Positions 31,631 through 38,743 of a DNA stretch of 38,743 bases are shown here, piece by piece. Position 1 is the first letter of the stretch; each line of letters opens with the position of its first letter. Both the position numbers and the translations under genes were made by a program. Source of the stretch: Oscillospiraceae bacterium (lineage in GTDB: Bacteria; Bacillota; Clostridia; Oscillospirales; Ruminococcaceae); assembly GCA_004554485.1 (NCBI GenBank), contig SFLS01000010.1:1-38743 (forward strand). Direction: 5' to 3'. The notes beneath the pieces are model-generated. The model ran no database searches. It was not told the DNA's origin and saw only the letters and a program-made list of their open reading frames with translations.

Positions 31631-32940
31631 TCAGCGCCGCTTGGCCCACGCGGTGGGGGTCAACGTGATCAGCAGGGGATAGATCTCCAGACGGCCCAGC
31701 AGCATGGCGCCGGAAAGCACGATCTTGCTGAACGGCGAAAACGCGGCGTAATTGCCAGAAGGGGAGATCATACCAAAGCCGGGGCCGACGTTATTAAAGC
31801 AGGAGATTGCCGCGGTCAGGTTGGTTTCCAGCCCGAAAGGCTCCCAGCAGATCAGCAGAAAGACTGGAACAGCATCATCACCCGGGAGATTTTCAGCCCG
31901 CCGGCGGTGGAACCGGAACACCCCCCCAGGAACATCAGCACAAAGAGGATTCCCTGGGAAAGCGCCGGCCAGGTGGTAAAATCAACCGTAGAAAAGCCAG
32001 TCGTGGAAAGAATGGACGCTGTTTGGAAGAAAGCATGGCGCGCCGATTCCTCTGCGCTGCCGTACAGCGGCGCGATATTAAAGGCGATCACGCCGGAGGC
32101 GATCACGATAATGGACAAAAAACACAGCATTTCGTGGCTGCGCAGGGCGGTGCGGAACCGACCGATGGCCATCAAAAAAAACAGGTTAAAGTTGATGCCA
32201 AAAAACACCATAAAGAAGCCGACGACCCATTGACAGGCCACAGGATAGCCGGCCATGCTGTTGTTCAGCAGGCCAAAGCCGCCGGTACCGGCCGTACTCA
32301 TGGCGTGGACGATGGCATCAAACAGGGACATCCCGGCCAGCAGCAGTGCAATAAATTCCACCAGTGTCAGCACAATGTAGATCAGATACAGGATCTTTAC
32401 ACCGTCTCTTACCCGCGGTACGATCTTATCCATGGTAGGGCCGGGCATTTCCGCCCGCAAGATATGCATGGTGCGGTCAGGCGCCTTGGCCGAAACGACG
32501 GTCACAAAAACCAGGATTCCCATACCGCCGATCCAGTGGGTAAAGCAGCGCCAGAAATGCATGGAATGGCTCAGGACTTCCACATCGGTCAGCAGCGTGG
32601 CCCCGGTGGTGGTAAAACCGCTTACCGTTTCAAAAAAAGCGTCGATATACCGGGGAATGGTGCCGCTGAGATAAAAGGGCAGTGCGCCTACCAGCGAAAG
32701 GGCCAGCCACGCCAGCGCCACAATGACAAAGCCTTCCTTGGAGAAGATATCGGGCCGCAGCGGTTTGCACAGCCGCCGCAGCAAAAAGCCGCCCAGCAGC
32801 GCAACGCCGATGGCAATCAGGAAAGCGACGGCGTGCCCGCCTTCGCGGTAACCAAGGGCGATAAGCGTCGGCAACACCAGCATTCCTGCTTCAATGTAAA
32901 GCACCATCCCCGTGGTGGAAAACACAATTCTGTAATTCAT
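31631..32940 (-). pseudogene. TrkH-type potassium uptake protein, broken by an internal frameshifting deletion
   Basis: The first frame (32940 to 31852, 362 residues) is TrkH/KtrB-like: pore loops FFETVSGFTTTGATLL, STAGTGGFGLLNNSM, and FFQTASILSTTGFSTVD, then GGCSGSTAGGLKISRVM. It then hits a stop at 31854-31852. The C-terminal end, including CFNNVGPGFGMISPSG and MLLGRLEIYPLL, continues in another frame to a stop at 31631. Together they give about 430 residues where about 480 are usual, so some 45-50 residues after GGLKISRV seem lost along with the frame. A start ATG with GAAGGA upstream and a promoter are intact. No trkA lies in the window. An assembly error is possible. Confidence 0.82.
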
Positions 32941-32992
32941 CCTATGCGTCCTTCATCTCTTATGGATCTTCGGCAGATCAACAGCCGCTTGC

Positions 32993-33021
32993 ATTATAGC
33001 ACAATTCCCCTGTCAGGTGAA
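32993..33021 (-). promoter_or_regulatory. Promoter for the broken trkH
   Basis: Minus strand: TTCACC (33021-33016), 17 bases, then a perfect TATAAT (32998-32993) preceded by TGC, an extended -10 element. Confidence 0.65.
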
Positions 33022-33056
33022 GCCCTTTTACCGAACTCCCTAAAACATTGCAGCAA

Positions 33057-33085
33057 TTGCCTCAGGCGGCAGGTTATGGTATTAT
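33057..33085 (+). promoter_or_regulatory. Promoter for the uridine-kinase-like gene
   Basis: TTGCCT (33057-33062) and TATTAT (33080-33085) with 17-base spacing, 23 bases before the gene start. Confidence 0.55.
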
Positions 33086-33108
33086 AAACAAAGAAAAGAG
33101 GGATGGAA

Positions 33109-33678
33109 ATGCAGCAGGAGCGGAGGGAGCAACGGGAAGCGGTGATACGGCGCATCGGGCAGGCGAAAGATGGCGTATCTGTAATTGCGCTGGATGGCCG
33201 CGCGGCTGCGGGAAAAAGCACTTTGGCAGCGGCGCTTGCCGAAACACTGCAGGCCGCCGTGATCCATATGGATGACTTTTTTCTGCCGCCGGCGCTGCGT
33301 ACACCGCAGCGGCTTGACCGACCGGGCGGCAATATTCACTACGAACGGTTTGCCGAAGAGGTTTTGCCGCGGCTGCGCGGGGGACAGGCGTTTTGTTACC
33401 GCCGGTTTGACTGCCGTACCATGGATTACAGCGGATGGGCAGAGGTTCCGGCAGCGCCGGTTCTGCTGGTGGAGGGGGCTTATGCGCACCACCCGTTTTT
33501 CGGCCGCTATGCGGATCTCACGGTCTTTTGCGATATTTCCCCTGCCCGGCAAAAGCAGCGGATCCTGGCCCGCAACGGCCGGGAGGGCTGGCCGGCGTTC
33601 CGGGACCGCTGGATCCCGCTGGAGGAGGCCTATCTTGCGGCTTTCCGTATCCGGGAGCGTGCGGATCTGATTATATGA
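33109..33678 (+). CDS. Uridine-kinase-like P-loop NTPase
   Basis: A 189-residue nucleoside/nucleotide kinase-type protein. The P-loop DGRAAAGKST stands near residue 29; VIHMDDFFLPP and HYERF follow, as in the uridine kinase/phosphoribulokinase group, then LLVEGAYAHHP. Substrate cannot be told. I chose the ATG at 33109 because AGAGGG at 33097-33102 is 6 bases away; the ATG at 33103 touches that site. No terminator is seen after it. Confidence 0.8.
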   Translation: MQQERREQREAVIRRIGQAKDGVSVIALDGRAAAGKSTLAAALAETLQAAVIHMDDFFLPPALRTPQRLDRPGGNIHYERFAEEVLPRLRGGQAFCYRRFDCRTMDYSGWAEVPAAPVLLVEGAYAHHPFFGRYADLTVFCDISPARQKQRILARNGREGWPAFRDRWIPLEEAYLAAFRIRERADLII

Positions 33679-33706
33679 ATGTTGTATGAATAACTTTCAT
33701 AATTGG

Positions 33707-33735
33707 TTGCAATTCCCCCGCAATTTGTGTATACT
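33707..33735 (+). promoter_or_regulatory. Promoter for the degV gene
   Basis: TTGCAA (33707-33712) and TATACT (33730-33735) with 17-base spacing, 49 bases before the ATG. Confidence 0.65.
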
Positions 33736-33784
33736 TTAATCACATTTAGCCATTGTCCGCCAATAAACAAAGGAGGAAATCTTC

Positions 33785-34672
33785 ATGTCTGAATATATTC
33801 TCAGCTGCTGTTCCACGGCAGACCTCAGCAAAGAACACTTTGAAAAACGCAATATCCGTTATATCTGCTTCCACTACACCCTGGGCGGTACCAGTTACCC
33901 CGATGACCTGGGTCAAAGCGTCCCGTTCCAGGAGTTTTACGCCCGCATGGCCGCCGGAGAGGAACCAAAGACCTCCCAGGTCAATGTCGATGAATTTTTG
34001 GCGTATTTTGAACCCATGCTGCAGGAGGGGCGGGACATCCTGCATGTCAGCCTTTCTTCCGGCCTCAGCGGCTCTGTCAATTCCGCCCGCATCGCGGCCG
34101 AGGAGCTGCGGGAAAAATATCCCGAGCGCAAGCTCTACATCGTGGATTCCCTGGGCGCTTCTTCCGGCTACGGCCTGCTGATGGACACGCTGGCGGACCT
34201 GCGCGATGCCGGCAAGAGCCTGGAAGAGGTGCGCGATTTTGCCGAGGAGAACAAGCTCAAGCTGCATCACTGGTTCTTTTCCACCGACCTGACCTTCTAT
34301 GTCAAGGGCGGGCGCATTTCCAAGGCGGCCGGCTGGTTCGGCACGGCGCTGAAGATCTGCCCGCTGCTGAATATGGATAACGAGGGGCATCTCATTCCTC
34401 GCCAGAAGATCCGCGGCAAAAAGGCGGTCATCCAGCAGATCGTCAAGGAAATGGAAGCTCATGCCCAGAACGGTCACGACTATTCCGGCAAATGCTTCAT
34501 TTCCGAATCCGCCTGCTACGAGGACGCCCGCGCCGTCGCCGATCTTGTGGAGGCAGCATTCCCGCATCTGAACGGCAAGGTTATTATCAACAGCGTTGGC
34601 ACCACCATCGGCAGCCATACCGGCCCCGGTACCGTTGCCCTGTTCTTCTGGGGGGATGAGCGCACCGCCTGA
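33785..34672 (+). CDS. DegV family protein (FakB-type fatty-acid-binding)
   Basis: A 295-residue DegV-fold protein. FakB members present fatty acids to the kinase FakA for phosphorylation; this class of protein binds one fatty acid between its two domains. Visible family blocks are the N-terminal SCCSTADLS (in place of the more usual D-S-T), KTSQVNVDEFLAYF, HVSLSSGLSGSVNSA, YIVDSLGASSGYG and KGGRISKAAGWFG. The ending GSHTGPGTVALFFWG is typical. AGGAGG stands before the ATG. No fakA is in the window, so its role in fatty-acid uptake is inferred from the family. Confidence 0.9.
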   Translation: MSEYILSCCSTADLSKEHFEKRNIRYICFHYTLGGTSYPDDLGQSVPFQEFYARMAAGEEPKTSQVNVDEFLAYFEPMLQEGRDILHVSLSSGLSGSVNSARIAAEELREKYPERKLYIVDSLGASSGYGLLMDTLADLRDAGKSLEEVRDFAEENKLKLHHWFFSTDLTFYVKGGRISKAAGWFGTALKICPLLNMDNEGHLIPRQKIRGKKAVIQQIVKEMEAHAQNGHDYSGKCFISESACYEDARAVADLVEAAFPHLNGKVIINSVGTTIGSHTGPGTVALFFWGDERTA

Positions 34673-34711
34673 TCCCCTGACTGATTTTTTACCTGAAAGG
34701 AGAGCCATTCC

Positions 34712-36451
34712 ATGGCCAAAACCTCGTTCTCCGGCAAGAATATCCTGATCAACCTCATTGTAACGGTTGTGGCGGGTCTCATCTATTTTTACATTGAGCT
34801 TCCGCCCATCAATCTGCATTCGGCAGCCTTTTATAGCTTTTTCCTGTTCCTTTCCGCAGTGTATTGCGTTACGGCGGTCATCACCTCCGGTATTTACCGT
34901 CAGGCGGAAAACGGCAGGACCTTCTGGAAGCTGCTGAAGGGCAGCTGCATGGTACCTTTACTGATCATTGCCGCCGTGTTTGTCGTTTATGTTATCGGCG
35001 GACTGCTTTCCAGCGTGATCCTGCGTTCCGGCGCCTACTCCCGCCTGATGACGGTGGAATCGGGCAGCTTTACCCAGGATATTGAGGAGATCTCCTTTGA
35101 TCAGATTCCCATGCTGGACCGTGATTCGGCGGAAAAGCTGGGGGACCGCAAGCTGGGCGAACTGGCCGATATGGTCAGCCAGTTTGAGGTTGCCGAAAAC
35201 TATACCCAGATCAATTACCACGGCCGCCCCGTCCGCGTGACCCCGCTGAAATACGGCGATATCTTTAAATGGTTCAACAACCGCAGCGACGGCCTGCCGG
35301 CCTACCTCATTATCGATATGGTAACGCAGGAGGTGGAGGTGGTGCGCCTGCCCGAAGGGATGCGCTATACCACCGCCGAGCATTTCAGCCGCAACCTGTA
35401 CCGCCACCTGCGGTTCCAGTACCCTACCTTCCTGTTTGATGAGCCGACCTTCGAGATCGACGAGGAGGGAACGCCCTATTGGGTCTGCTCCCGCATTGTC
35501 AAACGCATCGGGCTGTTCGGCGGCACGGATGTTGAGGGCGCGGTGCTGGTCAATGCCATCACCGGCGAAAGCGAATACTATACCGACGTTCCCACCTGGG
35601 TGGACGGGGTATACTCCGCCGATATCATCATGGATCAGTATGATTATTACGGCACCTATCAAAATGGGTTCCTGAATTCCATGTTCGGTCAGAAGAACGT
35701 GACCGTCACTACCGAAGGCTACAACTATATCGCGGCCAATGATGATGTGTATGTTTACACCGGCATCACCTCGGTCGGCAGCGATGAATCCAACATCGGC
35801 TTTATCCTTACCAACCAGCGCACCAAGCAGACGACCTTCTACGCCATTGCCGGCGCGGAGGAATTCAGCGCCATGAACAGCGCCGAGGGCGTGGTGCAGC
35901 ACCTCAATTACAACGCTACCTTCCCGTTGCTGCTGAATATCAGCAACCAGCCCACCTACTTTATGGCACTAAAGGATTACGCCGGCCTGGTTAAGATGTA
36001 CGCCATGGTCAATGTCCAGCAGTACCAGATTGTTGCGACGGGTACTACGGTGGCGGAATGCCAGGAAAACTACCAAAAGCTGCTGCGTCAGAATAACCTT
36101 TCCGTCGGGGAGACGCCGGTGCTTCCGGCAGAGAACGAGACGGCCGGCGGCAGGGTAACGAGTATCCGCACCGCGGTGATTGACGGTACGACCATGTACT
36201 ATATTAATCTGGATGACAGTGCCGTCACTTATCGGATCTCTGCCAGCGAGGAAGAAAAGGTCGTTCTGCTGAAGCTCGGTGATCAGATCACCATCACCTT
36301 TGACCCGGCCTCTCAGCGGGATGAGGTGATCTACACAGCCGAAGGCTTTGACTGGGCCGCACTCCCGACCGACGGGGAAGGGAATACCCAGACGGAAGAA
36401 ACGCAAGAAAACGCGGGTGAACCTCAGGAGGAATCCTCCCCGGCCGCGTGA
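34712..36451 (+). CDS. Unrecognised membrane-anchored protein, 579 residues
   Basis: I do not recognise this gene. Three hydrophobic segments near the N-terminus (about residues 10-30, 38-60 and 77-104) are followed by some 470 mostly soluble residues, probably extracytoplasmic. Within these are short units resembling PepSY-type repeats (LIIDMVTQEVEVVRLPEG; LVNAITGESEYYTDVP), and a region of Tyr-rich strands. The tail (about 553-579) is rich in Glu, Thr, Gln and Pro. AAGGAGAG precedes the ATG. It lies 39 bases after degV, probably co-transcribed, and ends at a terminator. Confidence 0.7.
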   Translation: MAKTSFSGKNILINLIVTVVAGLIYFYIELPPINLHSAAFYSFFLFLSAVYCVTAVITSGIYRQAENGRTFWKLLKGSCMVPLLIIAAVFVVYVIGGLLSSVILRSGAYSRLMTVESGSFTQDIEEISFDQIPMLDRDSAEKLGDRKLGELADMVSQFEVAENYTQINYHGRPVRVTPLKYGDIFKWFNNRSDGLPAYLIIDMVTQEVEVVRLPEGMRYTTAEHFSRNLYRHLRFQYPTFLFDEPTFEIDEEGTPYWVCSRIVKRIGLFGGTDVEGAVLVNAITGESEYYTDVPTWVDGVYSADIIMDQYDYYGTYQNGFLNSMFGQKNVTVTTEGYNYIAANDDVYVYTGITSVGSDESNIGFILTNQRTKQTTFYAIAGAEEFSAMNSAEGVVQHLNYNATFPLLLNISNQPTYFMALKDYAGLVKMYAMVNVQQYQIVATGTTVAECQENYQKLLRQNNLSVGETPVLPAENETAGGRVTSIRTAVIDGTTMYYINLDDSAVTYRISASEEEKVVLLKLGDQITITFDPASQRDEVIYTAEGFDWAALPTDGEGNTQTEETQENAGEPQEESSPAA

Positions 36452-36462
36452 CCGAAACCACA

Positions 36463-36496
36463 GCAAAAAGTCCCTGCCATGGCAGGGACTTTTTGC
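36463..36496 (+). terminator. Terminator after the 579-residue membrane protein gene
   Basis: A perfect palindrome built on GCAAAAAGTCCCTGCC and its complement, so the stem flanks a very small loop and ends in TTTTT on either strand. Confidence 0.85.
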
Positions 36497-36516
36497 CAGC
36501 ACTCAACGCAGGCCAG

Positions 36517-36537
36517 AATTTGAATATCGTTCAAATT
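36517..36537 (+). promoter_or_regulatory. Operator-like palindrome upstream of the ABC transporter promoter
   Basis: AATTTGAA (36517-36524) and TTCAAATT (36530-36537) form a perfect 8-bp inverted repeat with a TATCG spacer, ending 4 bases before the -35 box. It looks like a dimeric repressor or activator site; no cognate regulator gene is adjacent. Confidence 0.5.
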
Positions 36538-36541
36538 TTGA

Positions 36542-36570
36542 TTGACAGCCGTGCCGCGCTATGCTAAGAT
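36542..36570 (+). promoter_or_regulatory. Sigma-A promoter for the ABC transporter operon
   Basis: Perfect TTGACA (36542-36547) and TAAGAT (36565-36570) with 17-base spacing and TGC before the -10 element. Confidence 0.75.
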
Positions 36571-36613
36571 GGATTTGCCATTTGACATCACCTATTCGAT
36601 CGGAGGAACAACA

Positions 36614-37327
36614 ATGCTCAGAATCGAACACCTTACCAAAACCTACGGCGCCAAAAAGGCCGTGGATGATCTTTCGCTGCATATCCGGGCAGGGGAGATC
36701 TATGGCTTTATCGGGCACAATGGCGCCGGTAAAACCACCACCATCAAATCCTGCTGCGGTATTTTGCAGTTTGAGCAGGGGGAAATCTACGTGGACGGCG
36801 TATCCATCCGGGAAGATCCCATCGGCTGCAAGCAGAAGATCGCTTATCTGCCCGATAATCCCGATCTGTACGAATTCCTCAGCGGCGTAAAGTATCTTAA
36901 TTTTATTGCCGATGTTTACGGCGTTTCCCGTCAGCAAAGGGAACAGAAGATCCGGGAGTATGCCGACCTGTTTGGGCTGACGCAGGATCTGGCGCAGCCC
37001 ATCAGCGCCTATTCTCACGGCATGAAGCAGAAGCTGGCCATCATTTCCGCGCTTATTCATTCTCCCCGGCTGCTCATCATGGATGAGCCTTTTGTGGGGC
37101 TGGATCCCAAAGCGGCGCACGAGCTGAAAGGTATTATGCGCGGCCTGTGCGACAGCGGTTCCGCCATCTTTTTCTCCACCCATGTACTGGAGGTCGCCGA
37201 AAAGCTCTGCGATAAGGTCGCCATTATCAAGGGTGGGCGTCTGGTGGTTTCCGGCACCATGGAGGAAGTGAAGGGCCAGGCCTCGCTGGAGGACGTCTTC
37301 CTGGAACTGGAGGACGACCATGCTTAA
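36614..37327 (+). CDS. ABC transporter ATP-binding protein
   Basis: A 237-residue ATPase of an ABC-2 type exporter. Walker A is GHNGAGKT at residues 34-41, the signature is YSHGMKQKL, Walker B is LLIMDEPFVGLDP, and the switch His is in FFSTHVLE. I chose the ATG at 36614, preceded by CGGAGGAA; the longer open frame begins in the promoter. The last codons overlap the ATG of the permease. The sequence of the domain (CcmA-like) suggests export or multidrug/peptide resistance, but the cargo is unknown. Confidence 0.92.
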   Translation: MLRIEHLTKTYGAKKAVDDLSLHIRAGEIYGFIGHNGAGKTTTIKSCCGILQFEQGEIYVDGVSIREDPIGCKQKIAYLPDNPDLYEFLSGVKYLNFIADVYGVSRQQREQKIREYADLFGLTQDLAQPISAYSHGMKQKLAIISALIHSPRLLIMDEPFVGLDPKAAHELKGIMRGLCDSGSAIFFSTHVLEVAEKLCDKVAIIKGGRLVVSGTMEEVKGQASLEDVFLELEDDHA

Positions 37328-38743
37328 AACACTGCTTAAAGTCCGCTTTGCTTCGCTGCGCGCATCCATGTTCCGCAGCAGCCGGCGCGCCAAATCCGGC
37401 AACAGCACGGTTCGAACCATTGGGTTTGGCATACTGTTCCTTTATGTCATCGCCTGCTTTTTCATCATGTTCGGCGGGATGTTTCTGTCGCTCTGCGTCC
37501 CGCTGCACGAGCTGGGGCTGGGCTGGCTTTATTTTGCCATTGCCGGATTGATGGCTTTCATGCTCAGCTTTATCGGTAATGTTTTTGCCACCCAGACACA
37601 GCTGTTTGAAGCCAAGGATAACGAGCTGCTGCTTTCCATGCCCATTGCCCCCAAGTTTATCCTGGGCAGCAGGATGCTGCTGTTGCTGGTGCTCAATCTG
37701 GCTTATATTCTTATTGTCATGATCCCTGCCGGCGTGGTTTACTGCATGAACTTTCCGGTCACGGTGGGGGGCGTTCTCTATTTTGTTATCAGTTGCCTTC
37801 TGCTGCCGATGATGGTTCAGGCCTTTTCCTGCCTGATTGCCTGGGTCATCTCAATTATCAGCAGCCGGATGCGCAACAAAAATGTCATTACCATGGTCTT
37901 TTCCCTTGGCTTTCTGGCGGCATATTTTTACCTGTACAGCAAGATGGGGGATATCATTACCAAGCTCATTACCAATGGGGCGTCCATTGCTGCCGCTTTT
38001 CAGAAATACGTTTTCCCGGCCTATTACTTTGGTGTCGGCATTGCGGAGCATAATCTGACCTACCTTTTGCTGTATACCGTATGCACCCTTGTGGTGTTCG
38101 AGCTGATCTATGCTATCCTGTCCCGCAGTTTCCGCCGGATCACTACAGCCCAAAGGGGCGCGGCCCGCATCAGGTACAAGGAAAAAGCCATGCGGGTCAG
38201 CAGTCCCTCCGCGGCGCTGCTGCGCAAGGATTTCCGCCATTTTATCGGAAATCCCATGTATGTGATGAATGCCTGGTTGGGGGAGATTTTGCTTGTGGTG
38301 TGCTGTGTGGCCCTGCTTGTCAAGCGGGAGCTGCTGCAGCAACTTCTGCCGGTACTTTCCGGCGGGGAAGGGACCGTCGGGCTGATTCTTTGCGTGGTGC
38401 TGTGCGGCATCAGCTGCACCAATCTGATTGCCGCGCCGTCCATTTCGCTGGAAGGGAAAAGCCTGTGGATCGCTCAGTCCATTCCGGTACCGGCCGCCGC
38501 GGTGCTGCGAGCCAAAGCCCGTCTGCAAATGCTGATGTGCATTCCCCTTACGGCGCTGGCTTCGCTGCTGGTCAGTGTTATACTGCGCCTCAGCCTGCCC
38601 ATGGCGGCAATGGTCATCCTGCTGCCGGCTGCGTTCAACGCCTTCTCGGCTCTTCTGGGCGTTATCGTGAATCTGCATTTCCCCAAGTTTGATTACATCA
38701 ACGAAACGGCAGTCATCAAGCAAAGCATGAGCGTCGTGATCTG
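37320..38743 (+). CDS. ABC transporter permease, partial (runs off window end)
   Basis: The frame from the ATG at 37320 stays open to the window end, at least 474 codons. It starts MLKTLLKVRFASLRASMFRS and has many hydrophobic segments, with a first cluster at about residues 36-80, and more from 110 to 265 and after 315. The block LFEAKDNELLLSMPI is typical of large ABC-2 permeases of Firmicutes that pair with CcmA-type ATPases. It overlaps the ATPase gene by 8 bases. The C-terminus is not in the window. Confidence 0.88.
   Translation, partial: MLKTLLKVRFASLRASMFRSSRRAKSGNSTVRTIGFGILFLYVIACFFIMFGGMFLSLCVPLHELGLGWLYFAIAGLMAFMLSFIGNVFATQTQLFEAKDNELLLSMPIAPKFILGSRMLLLLVLNLAYILIVMIPAGVVYCMNFPVTVGGVLYFVISCLLLPMMVQAFSCLIAWVISIISSRMRNKNVITMVFSLGFLAAYFYLYSKMGDIITKLITNGASIAAAFQKYVFPAYYFGVGIAEHNLTYLLLYTVCTLVVFELIYAILSRSFRRITTAQRGAARIRYKEKAMRVSSPSAALLRKDFRHFIGNPMYVMNAWLGEILLVVCCVALLVKRELLQQLLPVLSGGEGTVGLILCVVLCGISCTNLIAAPSISLEGKSLWIAQSIPVPAAAVLRAKARLQMLMCIPLTALASLLVSVILRLSLPMAAMVILLPAAFNAFSALLGVIVNLHFPKFDYINETAVIKQSMSVVI

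Noticed and set aside
31807..33087. Plus-strand open frame of 426 codons over trkH
   Set aside because: Antisense to recognisable TrkH pore motifs, with low-complexity His/Gln composition, so not a gene.

Overview
The window is a GC-rich stretch of chromosome from a low-copy, spore-forming anaerobe of the Clostridia, most likely the Oscillospirales (Ruminococcaceae/Oscillospiraceae). This rests on gene content and order: dprA-topA-trmFO, plsX-rnc-smc-ftsY, a cwlJ-gerQ germination pair, yqeK/rsfS/leuS, yqeG-(Nfo-like)-pepP-efp followed by a CD1247-type protein, and a clostridial-order rnfCDGEAB operon. Strong Shine-Dalgarno sites and sigma-A promoters are visible, and several genes have SD-supported TTG starts. 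No species can be named from the sequence alone.

Layout. Positions 1-5219 (+): the last codons of dprA, then topA, trmFO, plsX and rnc, packed with overlaps and closed by a terminator. Positions 5322-6199: a CwlJ-type cortex hydrolase and a GerQ-like coat protein, a small sporulation island between rnc and smc. Positions 6377-15754: smc, ftsY, an XTP/dITP pyrophosphatase gene, yhbY, nadD, yqeK, rsfS and leuS. Positions 15889-19813: rpsU with its own promoter and terminator, then yqeG, an endonuclease IV-like TIM barrel, an M24 peptidase, efp and an acidic zinc-ribbon protein. Positions 19978-25804: a Gx transporter gene and the whole Rnf complex, preceded by a possible structured leader. Positions 25866-27521: a hotdog thioesterase divergent from a TrpR-like regulator and a methyltransferase. 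Positions 27629-28630: a tRNA Asp-Gly-Cys cluster and mtnN.

Positions 28694-32940 (-): a more accessory block. A T-box leader with a probable methionine (ATG) specifier precedes an NhaC-family transporter and a DUF362/ferredoxin protein. Upstream lies a TrkH-type potassium transporter gene broken by an internal frameshifting deletion. Positions 33109-38743 (+): a uridine-kinase-like protein, a DegV protein, a large unrecognised membrane protein, and an ABC exporter whose permease runs off the end.

The points most worth a second look are: the RnfG subunit, which seems to carry two tandem FMN-binding domains, both lacking the glycine of the flavinylation motif; the cysteine-rich tail on RnfE; the methionine-type T-box linking an NhaC transporter to an iron-sulfur DUF362 protein; the cwlJ-gerQ pair; and the broken trkH. 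I found no CRISPR array, insertion sequence, prophage or clearly novel defence system.
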